DNA from: Acidobacteriota bacterium
GTDB lineage: Bacteria; Acidobacteriota; Terriglobia; Terriglobales; Acidobacteriaceae
DNA: 50,809 bases
Assembly (NCBI GenBank): GCA_021846945.1
Contig: JAJZVZ010000014.1
Coordinates: 1 to 50,809 of the forward strand
Reading direction: 5' to 3'
Of the stretch, positions 24,027 to 31,980 are shown one piece after another; the stretch's first letter is position 1, and each line of letters opens with the position of its first letter. The translations under genes were made by a program, and so were the position numbers. The notes below the pieces were generated by a model that did no database searches, was not told the DNA's origin, and worked only from the letters and a program-made list of their open reading frames with translations.

Positions 24027-25610
24027 ATGCGAAGGTGTACGATCTGTTTAATCTTTGCCTATTGCTTCTTGTCTACCAGTTTGCTCGGGCAACAAGCAAT
24101 AACCTTTCGCGATCAAATCTGGGGTCATCTCCTCGTCACCACGATCGATCAGGCAACAGGCCTAAAGGTGGATGCTCGCTGTTATCTGACTGACAGCGCA
24201 GGTCATCCGTGGACCCCTTCAGGTTCGATCACATATGTCAAGCCGCCCGAGCAGGATTTCATCGCTTTGACGCATTTCGAAATCGCGCTGCCCCCGGGAA
24301 CCTACACTCTGCGAGTGGTACGGGGAGCGGAGTACAGGCCCTACGAAGTCCAAATCCAAATCAAGGCAGGCGAAATTCTGCGAGAAAGAGTCGAATTAAC
24401 GCGCTGGATCAGCATGAATGCCCGCGGGTGGTACTCTGGCGATTTGCATAATCACCGGAACTGGCAGCAAATGCCGGCGATCCTGCTGTCTGAAGATTTG
24501 AATCTCGCGAACACTATAACGAACTGGATATGGGGAAACCGAGCGATATCCATACAGCCTTCGGCGGGCGAACAGGCCATTCGTCGCGTGGACTCGACTC
24601 ACGCATATTCGATCTATGACACGGAGATTGAGCGCGATGGGTCGGGTCCTGGATCGATCGTTCTGGACGCATTGAAGAAGCCCATCGAGTTCCAAGGTTA
24701 CGGCTTCTGGCCGCCTAATACAGTCTTTACGGGGGAGGCTCACAATCTAGGCGGCTGGGTAGACGCCGAGAAAATTGATTGGCGGGACAGTGCAGCCCTC
24801 GTGGCATTAGGCCAGATCGATTCTGCCGGGCTTGTCTATAACAGCTTCAACCCTTATGGTGTCGAACTAGGTGGTGGAAATACCGCGAAATTCAAACCTG
24901 CATTTGCTACACCTGGCGGAATGATGTATTGGGCTATGAACGTCTATTACAAGCTTCTCAATTGTGGCTTCAGGCTGCCTGTTTCGGCCGGTACCGCCTC
25001 CGGTGTTAAACCAACTCCTTTGGGCTACAGCCGCGTGTATGTGCATATCTCCGGCAAGTTCAGCTACCAGGAGTGGTTTCGCGAACTTAAAGCTGGACAC
25101 AGTTTTGCCACCAACGGACCGATGATCTTCCTTACGGTAAATGGTCATGCAGTAGGTGACACAATTCATTTCCCCTCAGACGCTGCAAAAGCGGCCCGGC
25201 AAGTCAGGGTTCACGCAGAGGTTGATTCACTGGGCGATCTGGACCGGCTGGAAATCGTCTGGAAAGGAAAGGTAGTTAAGCGTATTTTTGCCTCAACCAA
25301 CTGCCACCGGCTTACAGCGGATTTCTTATTCACGGTTCCCGGTACTGGATGGTTTGCGGCGCGGACTCTTGAGAAGCCGACTAAGACCGTGCAGTTTGCC
25401 CAAACCAGCCCACTTTATGCCGAGGTTGGTCACGACCGTGGAATTGTTCCTGATGATGCCAGGTTCTTTGTGCAATTGATGAACCGCGAGATTGAGCACT
25501 ATCGAAATATTCAGGGTTTCCACAGTGAAGCGGACCGGCAGGCGATGTTGGATATGTACACGAGAGCGAGAGCCATCTATTCAGGTCTAGCATCGCCGGA
25601 TACGAGATAG
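24027..25610 (+). CDS. CehA/McbA family metallohydrolase (PHP domain), secreted
   Basis: A 527-residue protein with a signal peptide (CTICLIFAYCFLSTSLLGQQ). Residues ~30-125 look like a carboxypeptidase-regulatory/transthyretin-like beta domain (GHLLVTTIDQATGLKVDARCYLTDSAGHPW, LPPGTYTLRVVRGAEYRPYE). The PHP-type metal site appears in ARGWYSGDLHNHRNW (residues ~133-145), and PVSAGTASG and AGHSFATNGPMIFLTVNG are typical of CehA/McbA proteins. CehA and McbA hydrolyse carbamate insecticides, but most homologues have unknown substrates. The base composition is visibly AT-richer than the flanking operon. AGAGGT lies 8 bases before ATG 24027. No partner gene is evident. Confidence 0.8.
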   Translation: MRRCTICLIFAYCFLSTSLLGQQAITFRDQIWGHLLVTTIDQATGLKVDARCYLTDSAGHPWTPSGSITYVKPPEQDFIALTHFEIALPPGTYTLRVVRGAEYRPYEVQIQIKAGEILRERVELTRWISMNARGWYSGDLHNHRNWQQMPAILLSEDLNLANTITNWIWGNRAISIQPSAGEQAIRRVDSTHAYSIYDTEIERDGSGPGSIVLDALKKPIEFQGYGFWPPNTVFTGEAHNLGGWVDAEKIDWRDSAALVALGQIDSAGLVYNSFNPYGVELGGGNTAKFKPAFATPGGMMYWAMNVYYKLLNCGFRLPVSAGTASGVKPTPLGYSRVYVHISGKFSYQEWFRELKAGHSFATNGPMIFLTVNGHAVGDTIHFPSDAAKAARQVRVHAEVDSLGDLDRLEIVWKGKVVKRIFASTNCHRLTADFLFTVPGTGWFAARTLEKPTKTVQFAQTSPLYAEVGHDRGIVPDDARFFVQLMNREIEHYRNIQGFHSEADRQAMLDMYTRARAIYSGLASPDTR

Positions 25611-25907
25611 TGAATGGCTTGTAACGAGCGGCCACTGTGCTGGACTAGAAAGGTCTGTCTCGAACTCGAAGTGACAGGTAAATAGATTAAGGCTGGTTTG
25701 CAGCCGTGATGCCCCGGCATCTGCAGGTCAAGCATCGTCTGGATTCAAGTCATTAAACTCCGTTGCCCACGTAGCGCGGGAGAGCGTTGCTAGCCTAAGT
25801 TCCGCGCTTTACAGGACGCGATCCCTTTGTCGCGAGAGGCGCCTCGGGATTGAGGCGGTGCAGCAGATTTCCGCGACTGTATTCTTCATGGTGCTTCTCC
25901 TCCACCA
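25611..25907. other. Intergenic region between convergent genes; possible remnant of a further ars gene
   Basis: About 300 bases. On the minus strand a GGAGGAG is followed by ATG at 25889 and 26 codons to a stop at 25809, directly after the arsC remnant; this could be the stump of a lost ars gene, though no family can be recognised in it. A short perfect stem GATGCC-CC-GGCATC lies near 25708-25721 without a T-tract. Nothing else is seen. Confidence 0.3.
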
Positions 25908-26365
25908 TCAAAGTGGCTGCCGCCCGATCTCGCGCATCTTCTTTTCAATCGCCATGCGGTCGAGGGCTTCGATGGGCAGGCTGAGCAAGAGCCGCACGCG
26001 CGTCCGCATCTGGCGCAAGGTCTGCGCGAAGGCGGCGCGCTTCTCTTCCTCCGTGCCGGCGACGGCGGCGGGATCAGGAAAACCCCAATGCGTCGTAACG
26101 GGTTGTCCAGGCTAGAGCGGCCATACTTCGCCCGCTGCCTTGTCGCAGACAGTGATGACGAAGTCCAGCTCCGGTGCGCCGAGGGCGGCGAACTCATCCC
26201 AGCTTTTGCTGCGCAGTGCTTCAACCGGGTATCCAAGTGCGCGCACCTGCTCGATAGCGAAGGGATTCACGCGGCCGGTGGGATGGCTGCCCGCGCTGTA
26301 GGCGCGGAAGCGGCCCGCGCCGAGTTGCCGGCACAGAGGATGAGGATGTTGTAGAGCTTCGGCAT
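25908..26365 (-). pseudogene. arsC: Decayed arsenate reductase (LMW-phosphatase-type ArsC)
   Basis: Minus-strand reading from ATG 26365 gives the P-loop start (KLYNILILCAGNSAR), then the frame breaks. The homologous continuation is in another frame: AGRFRAYSAGSHPTGRVNP, FAIEQVRALGYPVEALRSKS, PELDFVITVCDKAAGEVWPL, an in-frame TAG at about 26112, then PGQPVTTHWGFPDPAAV and a C-terminal helix ending IGRQPL with the normal stop at 25908. Three lesions are visible. The segment normally joining P-loop and AGRFRA (about a dozen codons) is deleted with a frameshift. A Trp sits where the family has the resolving Cys (GEVCPVWPG). That family Trp is a stop. The gene cannot make active enzyme. It lies 24 bases after arsM on the same strand. 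Confidence 0.88.
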
Positions 26366-26389
26366 GTTTGATTCCCTGGAGGCTGCCGC

Positions 26390-27226
26390 TCAGTTTGAGC
26401 AGCAACTCGATCCACGGCACGCGCGGCCCGGTTTGGTGGCGCGTATGAAGGCGCTCATCAGCTTGTCGCCGGCCAGGGGCGCGATGGCATCCACATCCAC
26501 CCCCGCGGATTCGAGAAGCTGGCGCGCATCTTCGATGTTGTACACGCGGGTGGGTTCGAGCGAGATGGCAGTGAAACCGGCCTGCGCAAGCCTGGCCATC
26601 TCCTCCTTCTCTTCGAGCGCGCCGGCGATGCAGCCCACCCAGAGCGCCATGCTGCGGCGTACCGGCTCGGGCACTTCGCCGCGCGCGACGACGTCTGACA
26701 CCGCGAAGCGACCGCCCGCCTTGAGCACGCGATAAGCCTCGCGCAACACGCGATCCTTGTCGGCGGAGAGATTGATGACGCAATTGGAGATGACAACATC
26801 AACGGCATTGTCGGGCAGCGGAATCTTTTCAATTTCGCCTTTTAGGAACTCGACGTTTTCGATGTCCGCTTTGCGCTGATTTTCGCGGGCGAGGGCGAGC
26901 ATGTCGTCCGTCATGTCGAGGCCGTAAGCCTTGCCGGCGGGCCCGACGCGGCGTGCGGAAAGCAGCACGTCGATGCCGCCACCGGAGCTGAGATCCAACG
27001 CGGTTTCGCCGGGCTTCAATTGGATGAGCGCTGTCGGATTGCCGCAGCCCAGCGAAGCCAGCATCGCGCCTTCAGGCAGGCCGCTCTTTTCGGCCTCACC
27101 GTAGAGGTCCTTGGTGACCGGATCGCAACAAGTGAAGACCGGATTGCAGCAGGCTCCGGAGTTTGTCTGCCGCACATGGCGCGCCGCCGCGCCGTACTTT
27201 TCCTGCACCAGTATCTTTGTGTCCAT
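26390..27226 (-). CDS. arsM: Arsenite S-adenosylmethionine methyltransferase
   Basis: A 278-residue class I SAM methyltransferase of ArsM type, methylating As(III) to volatile or less reactive species. The N-terminal CCNPVFTCCDPVTKDLYG region holds Cys residues, LGCGNPTALIQLKPGETALDLSSGGGIDVLLSA contains SAM motif I, YGLDMTDDMLALAREN is motif II, and VDVVISNCVINLSADKDRVLREAYRVLKAGGR carries the conserved arsenic-binding Cys. VGCIAGAL contains the next conserved Cys. The C-terminal CRGSSCCSN is Cys-rich as in many ArsM. It is divergent from arsR across an 88-base gap and upstream of a dead arsC. Confidence 0.94.
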   Translation of the reverse strand: MDTKILVQEKYGAAARHVRQTNSGACCNPVFTCCDPVTKDLYGEAEKSGLPEGAMLASLGCGNPTALIQLKPGETALDLSSGGGIDVLLSARRVGPAGKAYGLDMTDDMLALARENQRKADIENVEFLKGEIEKIPLPDNAVDVVISNCVINLSADKDRVLREAYRVLKAGGRFAVSDVVARGEVPEPVRRSMALWVGCIAGALEEKEEMARLAQAGFTAISLEPTRVYNIEDARQLLESAGVDVDAIAPLAGDKLMSAFIRATKPGRACRGSSCCSN

Positions 27227-27287
27227 TGCTGACTCATCACATGCGTTTAAGCAGATATATGGGTATCGCTCCTATTTGCCAATGCGC

Positions 27288-27303
27288 ATACGAAGACGCG
27301 TAT
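27288..27303. promoter_or_regulatory. Candidate ArsR operator in the arsM-arsR divergent gap
   Basis: ATACG and CGTAT form a perfect 5-bp inverted repeat around a 6-base spacer. It overlaps a TATACAAT (27301-27308) that could be the -10 of arsR, with TTGCCA upstream at about 27276. The position, overlapping the promoter between divergent genes, is what ArsR repressors use. The spacing of the putative promoter is longer than ideal. Confidence 0.4.
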
Positions 27304-27314
27304 ACAATAGCGGC

Positions 27315-27713
27315 ATGAAACACGGCTCGAAATCCGCTGATCTGGCCGGAGTGTTTGCGGCACTGTCCGACGCCACGCGGCTACGCCTGTTGAATCTGAT
27401 GAACGGGCGCGAGGTCTGCGTCTGCTACTTTGTGGAGATCCTCGGGCAGGGCCAGCCGAAGATCTCGCGGCATCTGGCCTATCTGCGCAAGGCTGGACTC
27501 GTGACCGCGCGGCGCGAGGGCAAGTGGATGCACTACCGCATCGTTCCCCAGGCCGATGAGGCAACGGCTTCCATCCTCGATGCGGTGCTGGCGTCTTTCG
27601 GCAGTGACAGGCAGATGCAGGCGGACCGGGCCAGGCTGGACCGCGCCTGCTGCGCGCGGCGCACGCTGGTGGTGCCGGTGGGAGCGCCGCGGCCGGCGGC
27701 GCTGGCGCAGTGA
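27315..27713 (+). CDS. arsR: ArsR family metalloregulatory repressor
   Basis: A 132-residue winged-helix repressor. FAALSDATRLRLLNLMNGREVCVCYFVEIL carries the classic As(III)/Sb(III)-sensing CxC (Cys about 35 and 37) at the start of the alpha-3 helix. QPKISRHLAYLRKAGLVTARREGKWMHYRI is the recognition helix and wing. A C-terminal DRACCARRTL adds two more Cys. An open frame begins at 27111 but overlaps arsM; the natural start is ATG 27315. Arsenite binding would release DNA and allow expression of itself and arsM. Confidence 0.92.
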   Translation: MKHGSKSADLAGVFAALSDATRLRLLNLMNGREVCVCYFVEILGQGQPKISRHLAYLRKAGLVTARREGKWMHYRIVPQADEATASILDAVLASFGSDRQMQADRARLDRACCARRTLVVPVGAPRPAALAQ

Positions 27714-27799
27714 TCGGAGTTGGGAAAGAGCACAGGAGCACATGGAAGCCGGGATGGGAATATACTTGGCGCGCGGTTGAGTGGGAGGCCTGAAGAGAC

Positions 27800-28084
27800 G
27801 TGTGGAGGCTGATAAGGCGCTGGCTGCTGCGCGGGACCGTGGCGCTCGCGGTAGCGTTTGTGGCTGTTTACGTTGGGGACTGGGCCGTCTTCAACCTGCG
27901 CGGTTCACCCACCGCCAGGGTGAGGGTCAATCGGTATCTGACAGTTCCGCTGAAGGGCCGCAAGCAGGAGTTCGACTACCTCGGCACGCAGGACGTGCCG
28001 TGCTCCATATCGCTGTTTCCGCAGGGCGGACGGAGCGCCTGCTGGCAGTTGCGGCGCAACTCCAATCAGGGGATGGATCTGTAA
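27800..28084 (+). CDS. Small hypothetical membrane-anchored protein
   Basis: A 94-residue protein with one N-terminal transmembrane helix (residues ~10-30, WLLRGTVALAVAFVAVYVGDWAVF) after an Arg-rich start, then a short outward domain (PTARVRVNRYLTVPLKGRKQEFDY, VPCSISLFPQ, SACWQLRRNSNQGMDL) with two Cys that could pair. GTG 27800 is the first usable start; GGAGG lies about 12 bases upstream. I recognise a family of small hypotheticals with this layout but no function. Confidence 0.6.
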   Translation: MWRLIRRWLLRGTVALAVAFVAVYVGDWAVFNLRGSPTARVRVNRYLTVPLKGRKQEFDYLGTQDVPCSISLFPQGGRSACWQLRRNSNQGMDL

Positions 28085-28175
28085 GCACACTTCTCTCGCA
28101 GGCAAACGATGACGCGCCATGCCGGAAGCGCCGGAGTTTCCGATGGAAAACGCCGGCTGCTTCCGCGCGATACTA

Positions 28176-29000
28176 TCACCGCCGGCGGCGGGTGCGTGTT
28201 GGCGCAAAGACGAATTGATTGCCGTCGGGATCAGTGACGATGATGCGTCTCCCGCGCTGCTCCACTGGCACACCGGCTGCCTGCAGCTTCTTGGCCGCGG
28301 CGGCTACGTCATTGACCGCGAAAAAGAGTCGAGGCCTGGCGCGAGGTCCGGCGGGCCGAAGCAAAATCCATGGCAGCGGACGACTGGTGATACGGATACG
28401 CGCGCCCACGCGCGTATTCCTTGCGGTAAAGCCCATGCCCGCGGTGTAGAACTGCATGGCTGCCGCCATGTCTGGAACGGGAAGCTCGAAGCCCGCAATC
28501 TTATCGGAGACACGATTGGGACCAAGGTGCTTGCCCCGGTCGAGAGTGTGGCGCGAACCGGGCATGTACTGGGTGAACTCGGTGACGCGGCCCTCGGGAT
28601 CCATAAGCGATGAGATGAGGTTGCCCGCGCCGGCTTTCTCTACAGGCCGTGGCTTGAGGCCGTGCGCCGCCAGCGTGTTGTAGAGAGCATTGAGATCGTT
28701 CGATTCATAGCAGACGTGCATCCAGCCCAGCGGTTCCGAGGGGTTGTTCTGCGGATAGACTTCAAAAAATTGGCGGTTATTGATTTTGACGAAGACCTCG
28801 GTGGTCTTGCCATCCTTGGTGAATGCGAACGATTCCTCGTATCCGAGCTTGTTGAGGAACGCAATTTCCTGGTCGAGATTGCTTACGCGATAAGCCACGT
28901 GCGCAATGCCGGTGATCGCGGAGCCCTGCGCAAAAATCCGAGGCGAGCAGGCGCAGAGCATAGCCAACGCGAGAGTGCCAAGCCACCGCATTTTCATCAT
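28176..29000 (-). CDS. Exported two-domain VOC (glyoxalase-fold) protein
   Basis: A 274-residue protein with a signal peptide (LGTLALAMLCACSPRIFAQG); LCAC is a near-lipobox, so lipoprotein processing is possible. Two vicinal-oxygen-chelate domains follow. The first (~30-140) has GIAHVAYRVSNLDQEIAFLNKLGYEE and WMHVCYESNDLNALYNTL. The second (~165-270) has FELPVPDMAAAMQFYTAGMGF and RLFFAVNDVAAAAKKLQAAGVPV ending in VTDPDGNQFVF. VOC proteins include dioxygenases, glyoxalases and resistance proteins. Export makes a detoxifying or sensing role possible, but no function can be assigned. The protein ends in an Arg-rich tail. Confidence 0.8.
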   Translation of the reverse strand: MMKMRWLGTLALAMLCACSPRIFAQGSAITGIAHVAYRVSNLDQEIAFLNKLGYEESFAFTKDGKTTEVFVKINNRQFFEVYPQNNPSEPLGWMHVCYESNDLNALYNTLAAHGLKPRPVEKAGAGNLISSLMDPEGRVTEFTQYMPGSRHTLDRGKHLGPNRVSDKIAGFELPVPDMAAAMQFYTAGMGFTARNTRVGARIRITSRPLPWILLRPAGPRARPRLFFAVNDVAAAAKKLQAAGVPVEQRGRRIIVTDPDGNQFVFAPTRTRRRR

Positions 29001-29052
29001 TGATTCTTGACCTTCCTAAACCAATCCGGCGCGCCGGATGGCGGCGTTTCTG

Positions 29053-29391
29053 TCAGGCATAGTCCTGGCGATAAGGAGTGAAGATGTCCAGCGCCTCGGA
29101 GTCTTCGATGGCCGAAGCCTTATGTTCAACATCACCATTGACGACGACGCTGTCGCCGGCGCGCATCTCCCAGCTTTTGCCTTCGGCCTCAAAGCGGATG
29201 TGGCCGCGGGTAACGTAGACAAGCTGGTGATGCGGGTGGCTGTGCAGGGCGCCCACCCAGCCTTTGGTGAACTGATGACGAACCAGCATCAGGTGAGGAT
29301 TATAGGCCAGCACCTGGCGCAGCATTCCCTGTTCCGGTGTAGTAACGGCGGTTGCGTCTGTTGCCGTGTAGACGACAGCCTCTTGGTTCAT
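29053..29391 (-). CDS. Single-domain cupin protein
   Basis: A 112-residue cupin. Motif 1 reads VGALHSHPHHQLVYVTRGHIRFEAEG with three His as metal ligands; motif 2 reads MRAGDSVVVNGDVEHKA. Small cupins of this type bind metals and sugars or act as sensors; no substrate can be named. ATG 29391 has GGGAG six bases upstream. It lies just upstream of the VOC gene on the same strand, so the two may be co-expressed. Confidence 0.85.
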   Translation of the reverse strand: MNQEAVVYTATDATAVTTPEQGMLRQVLAYNPHLMLVRHQFTKGWVGALHSHPHHQLVYVTRGHIRFEAEGKSWEMRAGDSVVVNGDVEHKASAIEDSEALDIFTPYRQDYA

Positions 29392-29444
29392 AATGTTCTC
29401 CCTCGGAAATTGTAGAGCAGGCGCTGGCCTGGCCGCTCAGTGCG

Positions 29445-29753
29445 TCATAGATGGCAAAAATAAACCGGAGCCAGCGAGGCAAGCGAGGCGCCTGCCTGCA
29501 GCGCAATCACAAACAGCGCAGGACGAAGCGTTCTTGGCAGCCATTTGATTGCGAAGAAGAGGAGCAGTGGCAACTGGCCGGCCATCAGCATCTGCCAGAG
29601 ATGCGCCGCGGCACCTTCGTCAGGTTCGCGTGCCGCGTCGAAGATGGCGATGCGGCCCAGCACAAGAGCCAGGGCCGCGAGTGACATTGCCACGGGCAGA
29701 AGGGCGCTGGGATATTTCAAGATGGCGCTGAATGTTAGCGGATCCCGATTCAC
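29445..29753 (-). CDS. Small integral membrane protein, function unknown
   Basis: A 102-residue protein with three predicted membrane helices (LLPVAMSLAALALVLGRIAIF, LLMAGQLPLLLFFAIKW, ALFVIALQAGASLASLAPVYF). The GTG start at 29753 is supported by AAGGAGG four bases upstream. It is on the same strand as the flanking SDR and cupin genes. No family recognised. Confidence 0.7.
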   Translation of the reverse strand: MNRDPLTFSAILKYPSALLPVAMSLAALALVLGRIAIFDAAREPDEGAAAHLWQMLMAGQLPLLLFFAIKWLPRTLRPALFVIALQAGASLASLAPVYFCHL

Positions 29754-29849
29754 GCAGCCTCCTTGCGTTCGCGGAGAAAGTCCGGTGGAACGCGCTGCCT
29801 CATCGTCGCATGAATCGGGCAGCCACGCCTTCGGGATCCCGGAAAGATT

Positions 29850-30611
29850 TCAGCGGTTGAGCCAGCCGCCATCAACGACGAGCAGGTGGCCGTGGATGTA
29901 ATTGCTGGCGCCGGAGGCGAGAAAGACGGCGGCTCCAGCCAGGTCTTCGGGCTCGCCCCACCGCCCGGCAGGGATGCGCTCGAGGATCTGGCGGGCGCGC
30001 TCAGGGTTCTTTTGCAGCGCCTCGGTATTGTCGGTGGCCATGTAGCCGGGGGCGATGGCGTTGACGTTGATGCCCTTCGAGGCCCACTCGTTGGCGAAGG
30101 CCTTGGTGAGCTGGGCCACGCCGCCCTTGGCCGCGGTGTAAGCCGGTACCAGGATGCCGCCCTGAAAGCTGAGCAGCGAGGCGATGTTGATGATCTTGCC
30201 CGAGCCGCGTTTGAGCATGTGCCGGCCAGCGCGCTGGGTGAGGCGAAAGACGCTGGTCAGGTTCACGTCAATAACTGCCTTCCAGTCTTCTTCAGAATAC
30301 TCGGCGGCAGGCGCACGGCGAATGATGCCCGCATTGTTGACGAGGATGTCGAGGGCGCCAAAATGCTTGATGGTGTCATCCACGAGGCGCGCGCATACCG
30401 CGGCCTCGGCCACATCGCCAACGAGCGCGAGGGATTCGGCGCCGGCGGCATGCAGCTTGTTCATGGTGGTCCTCGGCGTGGCGTTGGAGCCGTGAACGGC
30501 AACCTTGGCGCCGGCCTGAGCCATTGCAACAGCGATGGCCGCGCCCAGACCGCGCGATGATCCGGTGACGAGAGCTACTTTGTCTTGCAGATTAAATGTG
30601 TCGAGAATCAG
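29850..30611 (-). CDS. SDR oxidoreductase, KduD/2-deoxy-D-gluconate 3-dehydrogenase-like, start problematic
   Basis: A classical SDR. The dinucleotide motif VALVTGSSRGLGAAIA lies upstream of the first in-frame ATG (30524), so that ATG cannot be the start. NNAGIIRRAPAAEYSEEDWKAVIDVNLTSVF, the catalytic IINIASLLSF...PAYTAAKG (YxxxK) and the C-terminal PAGRWGEPEDLAGAAVFLASGASNYIHGHLLVVDGG are intact and typical of KduD or gluconate dehydrogenases acting on keto-deoxy sugars. In frame, coding can be traced to about 30614 with only CTG 30611 as a start. An ATG with GGAAAGG upstream sits at 30619 but runs into TGA after three codons; one extra C in the C4 run at 30611-30614 would join it to the gene. 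Confidence 0.8.
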   Translation of the reverse strand: MILDTFNLQDKVALVTGSSRGLGAAIAVAMAQAGAKVAVHGSNATPRTTMNKLHAAGAESLALVGDVAEAAVCARLVDDTIKHFGALDILVNNAGIIRRAPAAEYSEEDWKAVIDVNLTSVFRLTQRAGRHMLKRGSGKIINIASLLSFQGGILVPAYTAAKGGVAQLTKAFANEWASKGINVNAIAPGYMATDNTEALQKNPERARQILERIPAGRWGEPEDLAGAAVFLASGASNYIHGHLLVVDGGWLNR

Positions 30612-30619
30612 GGGAACAT

Positions 30620-30944
30620 GATCCTTTCCGGCTTATGCCAGTTTGCGCTTTCGCATTGATTTGCGTGATTTGAAAAATAGGCTCGCTACGTCAACTAGCT
30701 TAACAGGCAGCGGCGAATCGGACGCGCCGCACAAGCCGGGTGCAACGTGAAGCCGCCAAGGAACGCAACAGACAGTTGCCGGCCTGGCCGGGAGAATTGG
30801 ACCGCAAATTTCAGACTGCGCGCGCCCTGTCAGACGATAATGGAAGCGCAGGTCGCAGGCGCGAGGATCACGAACCGGAAAGCGATGCTCAAGCCCGCGC
30901 GAGAGATGTTGTGGTTGTTCCGCAACAAGAATTGGACCTCTTCC
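30620..30944. other. Intergenic region upstream of aroE
   Basis: About 325 bases between divergent genes. The plus frame that continues upstream of aroE to 30747 and an overlapping 70-residue frame have no recognisable family. No strong promoter consensus stands out. Confidence 0.35.
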
Positions 30945-31826
30945 ATGGCTAAGGAACTCAACTTTCAACAGGAACTGGTCGGCTGCTTCGGCTTTCCGGT
31001 AGCGGAGAACCCGACTCAGGCGATGGTGGAACCAGCATTTCGCGCAATGGGATTGGATTGGCGCTATCTCACTCTCGAAGTCCGGCCCGAGAACCTTGCC
31101 GCGGCAGTTGCCGGCGCCAGGGCCTTCGGCTTTCGCGGATTCAACTGCACCATTCCACATAAAGTAGCCGTGATCCAGCACCTCGACGGACTCGGTGAAT
31201 CGGCCGCATTGATGGGGGCGGTAAACTGTGTCGTCCAGCGCGCTGGGTTCTTCATCGGCGAGAACACTGACGGTAAAGGTTTCGTTGCGAGCTTTCGCCG
31301 GCTCGCTGATCCTCGTGGAAAATCCCTCGTTCTCCTGGGTGCGGGCGGCGCAGCGCGGGCAATCGGCGTGGAGATGGCGCTGGCGGGCTGCTCGCAAATC
31401 ACGCTCGTGAACCGTGATGAAAAGCGCGGCCGTGAGCTGGAAGCGTTATTCCGCGGCAGACTGCGCGCTGCGGTGAAGGCGATGGGCCATGATCTCGCCG
31501 TGACCTATATGCCCTGGCGAGGCGATTTCCGCGTGCCCGGCGGCACGGATATCCTCGTGAACGCGACCTCAATCGGACTCTTCCCGGATGTCGATGCGCG
31601 CATTCCGCTGGCCATGGAAACAGTGTCCGCCGAAATGATTGTTGCCGATGTGATTCCGAACCCGCCAACAACGCGGCTTGTCCGCGAGGCTCGCGCGAAA
31701 GGATGCCGCGTGATTGACGGACTTGGCATGCTCGTCGGCCAGGGCGTGATCGGCATCGAGTACTGGACTGGAAAAACTCCTGATGCGGCGGTGATGCGAC
31801 GTGCGCTGGAACAGGTTTTCGCATAA
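30945..31826 (+). CDS. aroE: Shikimate/quinate 5-dehydrogenase
   Basis: A 293-residue AroE-family enzyme reducing 3-dehydroshikimate to shikimate with NADPH. LVGCFGFPVAENPTQAMVEPAF is the substrate-binding N-terminus (a Pro-Thr replaces the usual SxSxxxHN). FNCTIPHKVAV has the catalytic Lys and FFIGENTDGKGF the catalytic Asp. SLVLLGAGGAARAI is the NADP motif, TDILVNATSIGLFP follows, and DGLGMLVGQGVIGIEYWTG closes the family pattern. The altered start of the substrate site (P-T-Q in place of S-x-S) makes a quinate- or other polyol-specific paralogue possible. The frame extends to 30747, but homology begins at about ATG 30945. No clear Shine-Dalgarno. Confidence 0.85.
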   Translation: MAKELNFQQELVGCFGFPVAENPTQAMVEPAFRAMGLDWRYLTLEVRPENLAAAVAGARAFGFRGFNCTIPHKVAVIQHLDGLGESAALMGAVNCVVQRAGFFIGENTDGKGFVASFRRLADPRGKSLVLLGAGGAARAIGVEMALAGCSQITLVNRDEKRGRELEALFRGRLRAAVKAMGHDLAVTYMPWRGDFRVPGGTDILVNATSIGLFPDVDARIPLAMETVSAEMIVADVIPNPPTTRLVREARAKGCRVIDGLGMLVGQGVIGIEYWTGKTPDAAVMRRALEQVFA

Positions 31827-31980
31827 CCCTTCCCGCTGGCCGCTTTCGGCCAGGGCCGTGCTCTGCCGGGGTGCACGGATTCGACTTGAGCCGGTCGGAA
31901 GTCGGGGCGGGGGTTTGAGCTTTGCACTGAGCACACTTTGGAGCGCCCTCAGACCCAAACGGCCAGCAATTAGGCGGCTC

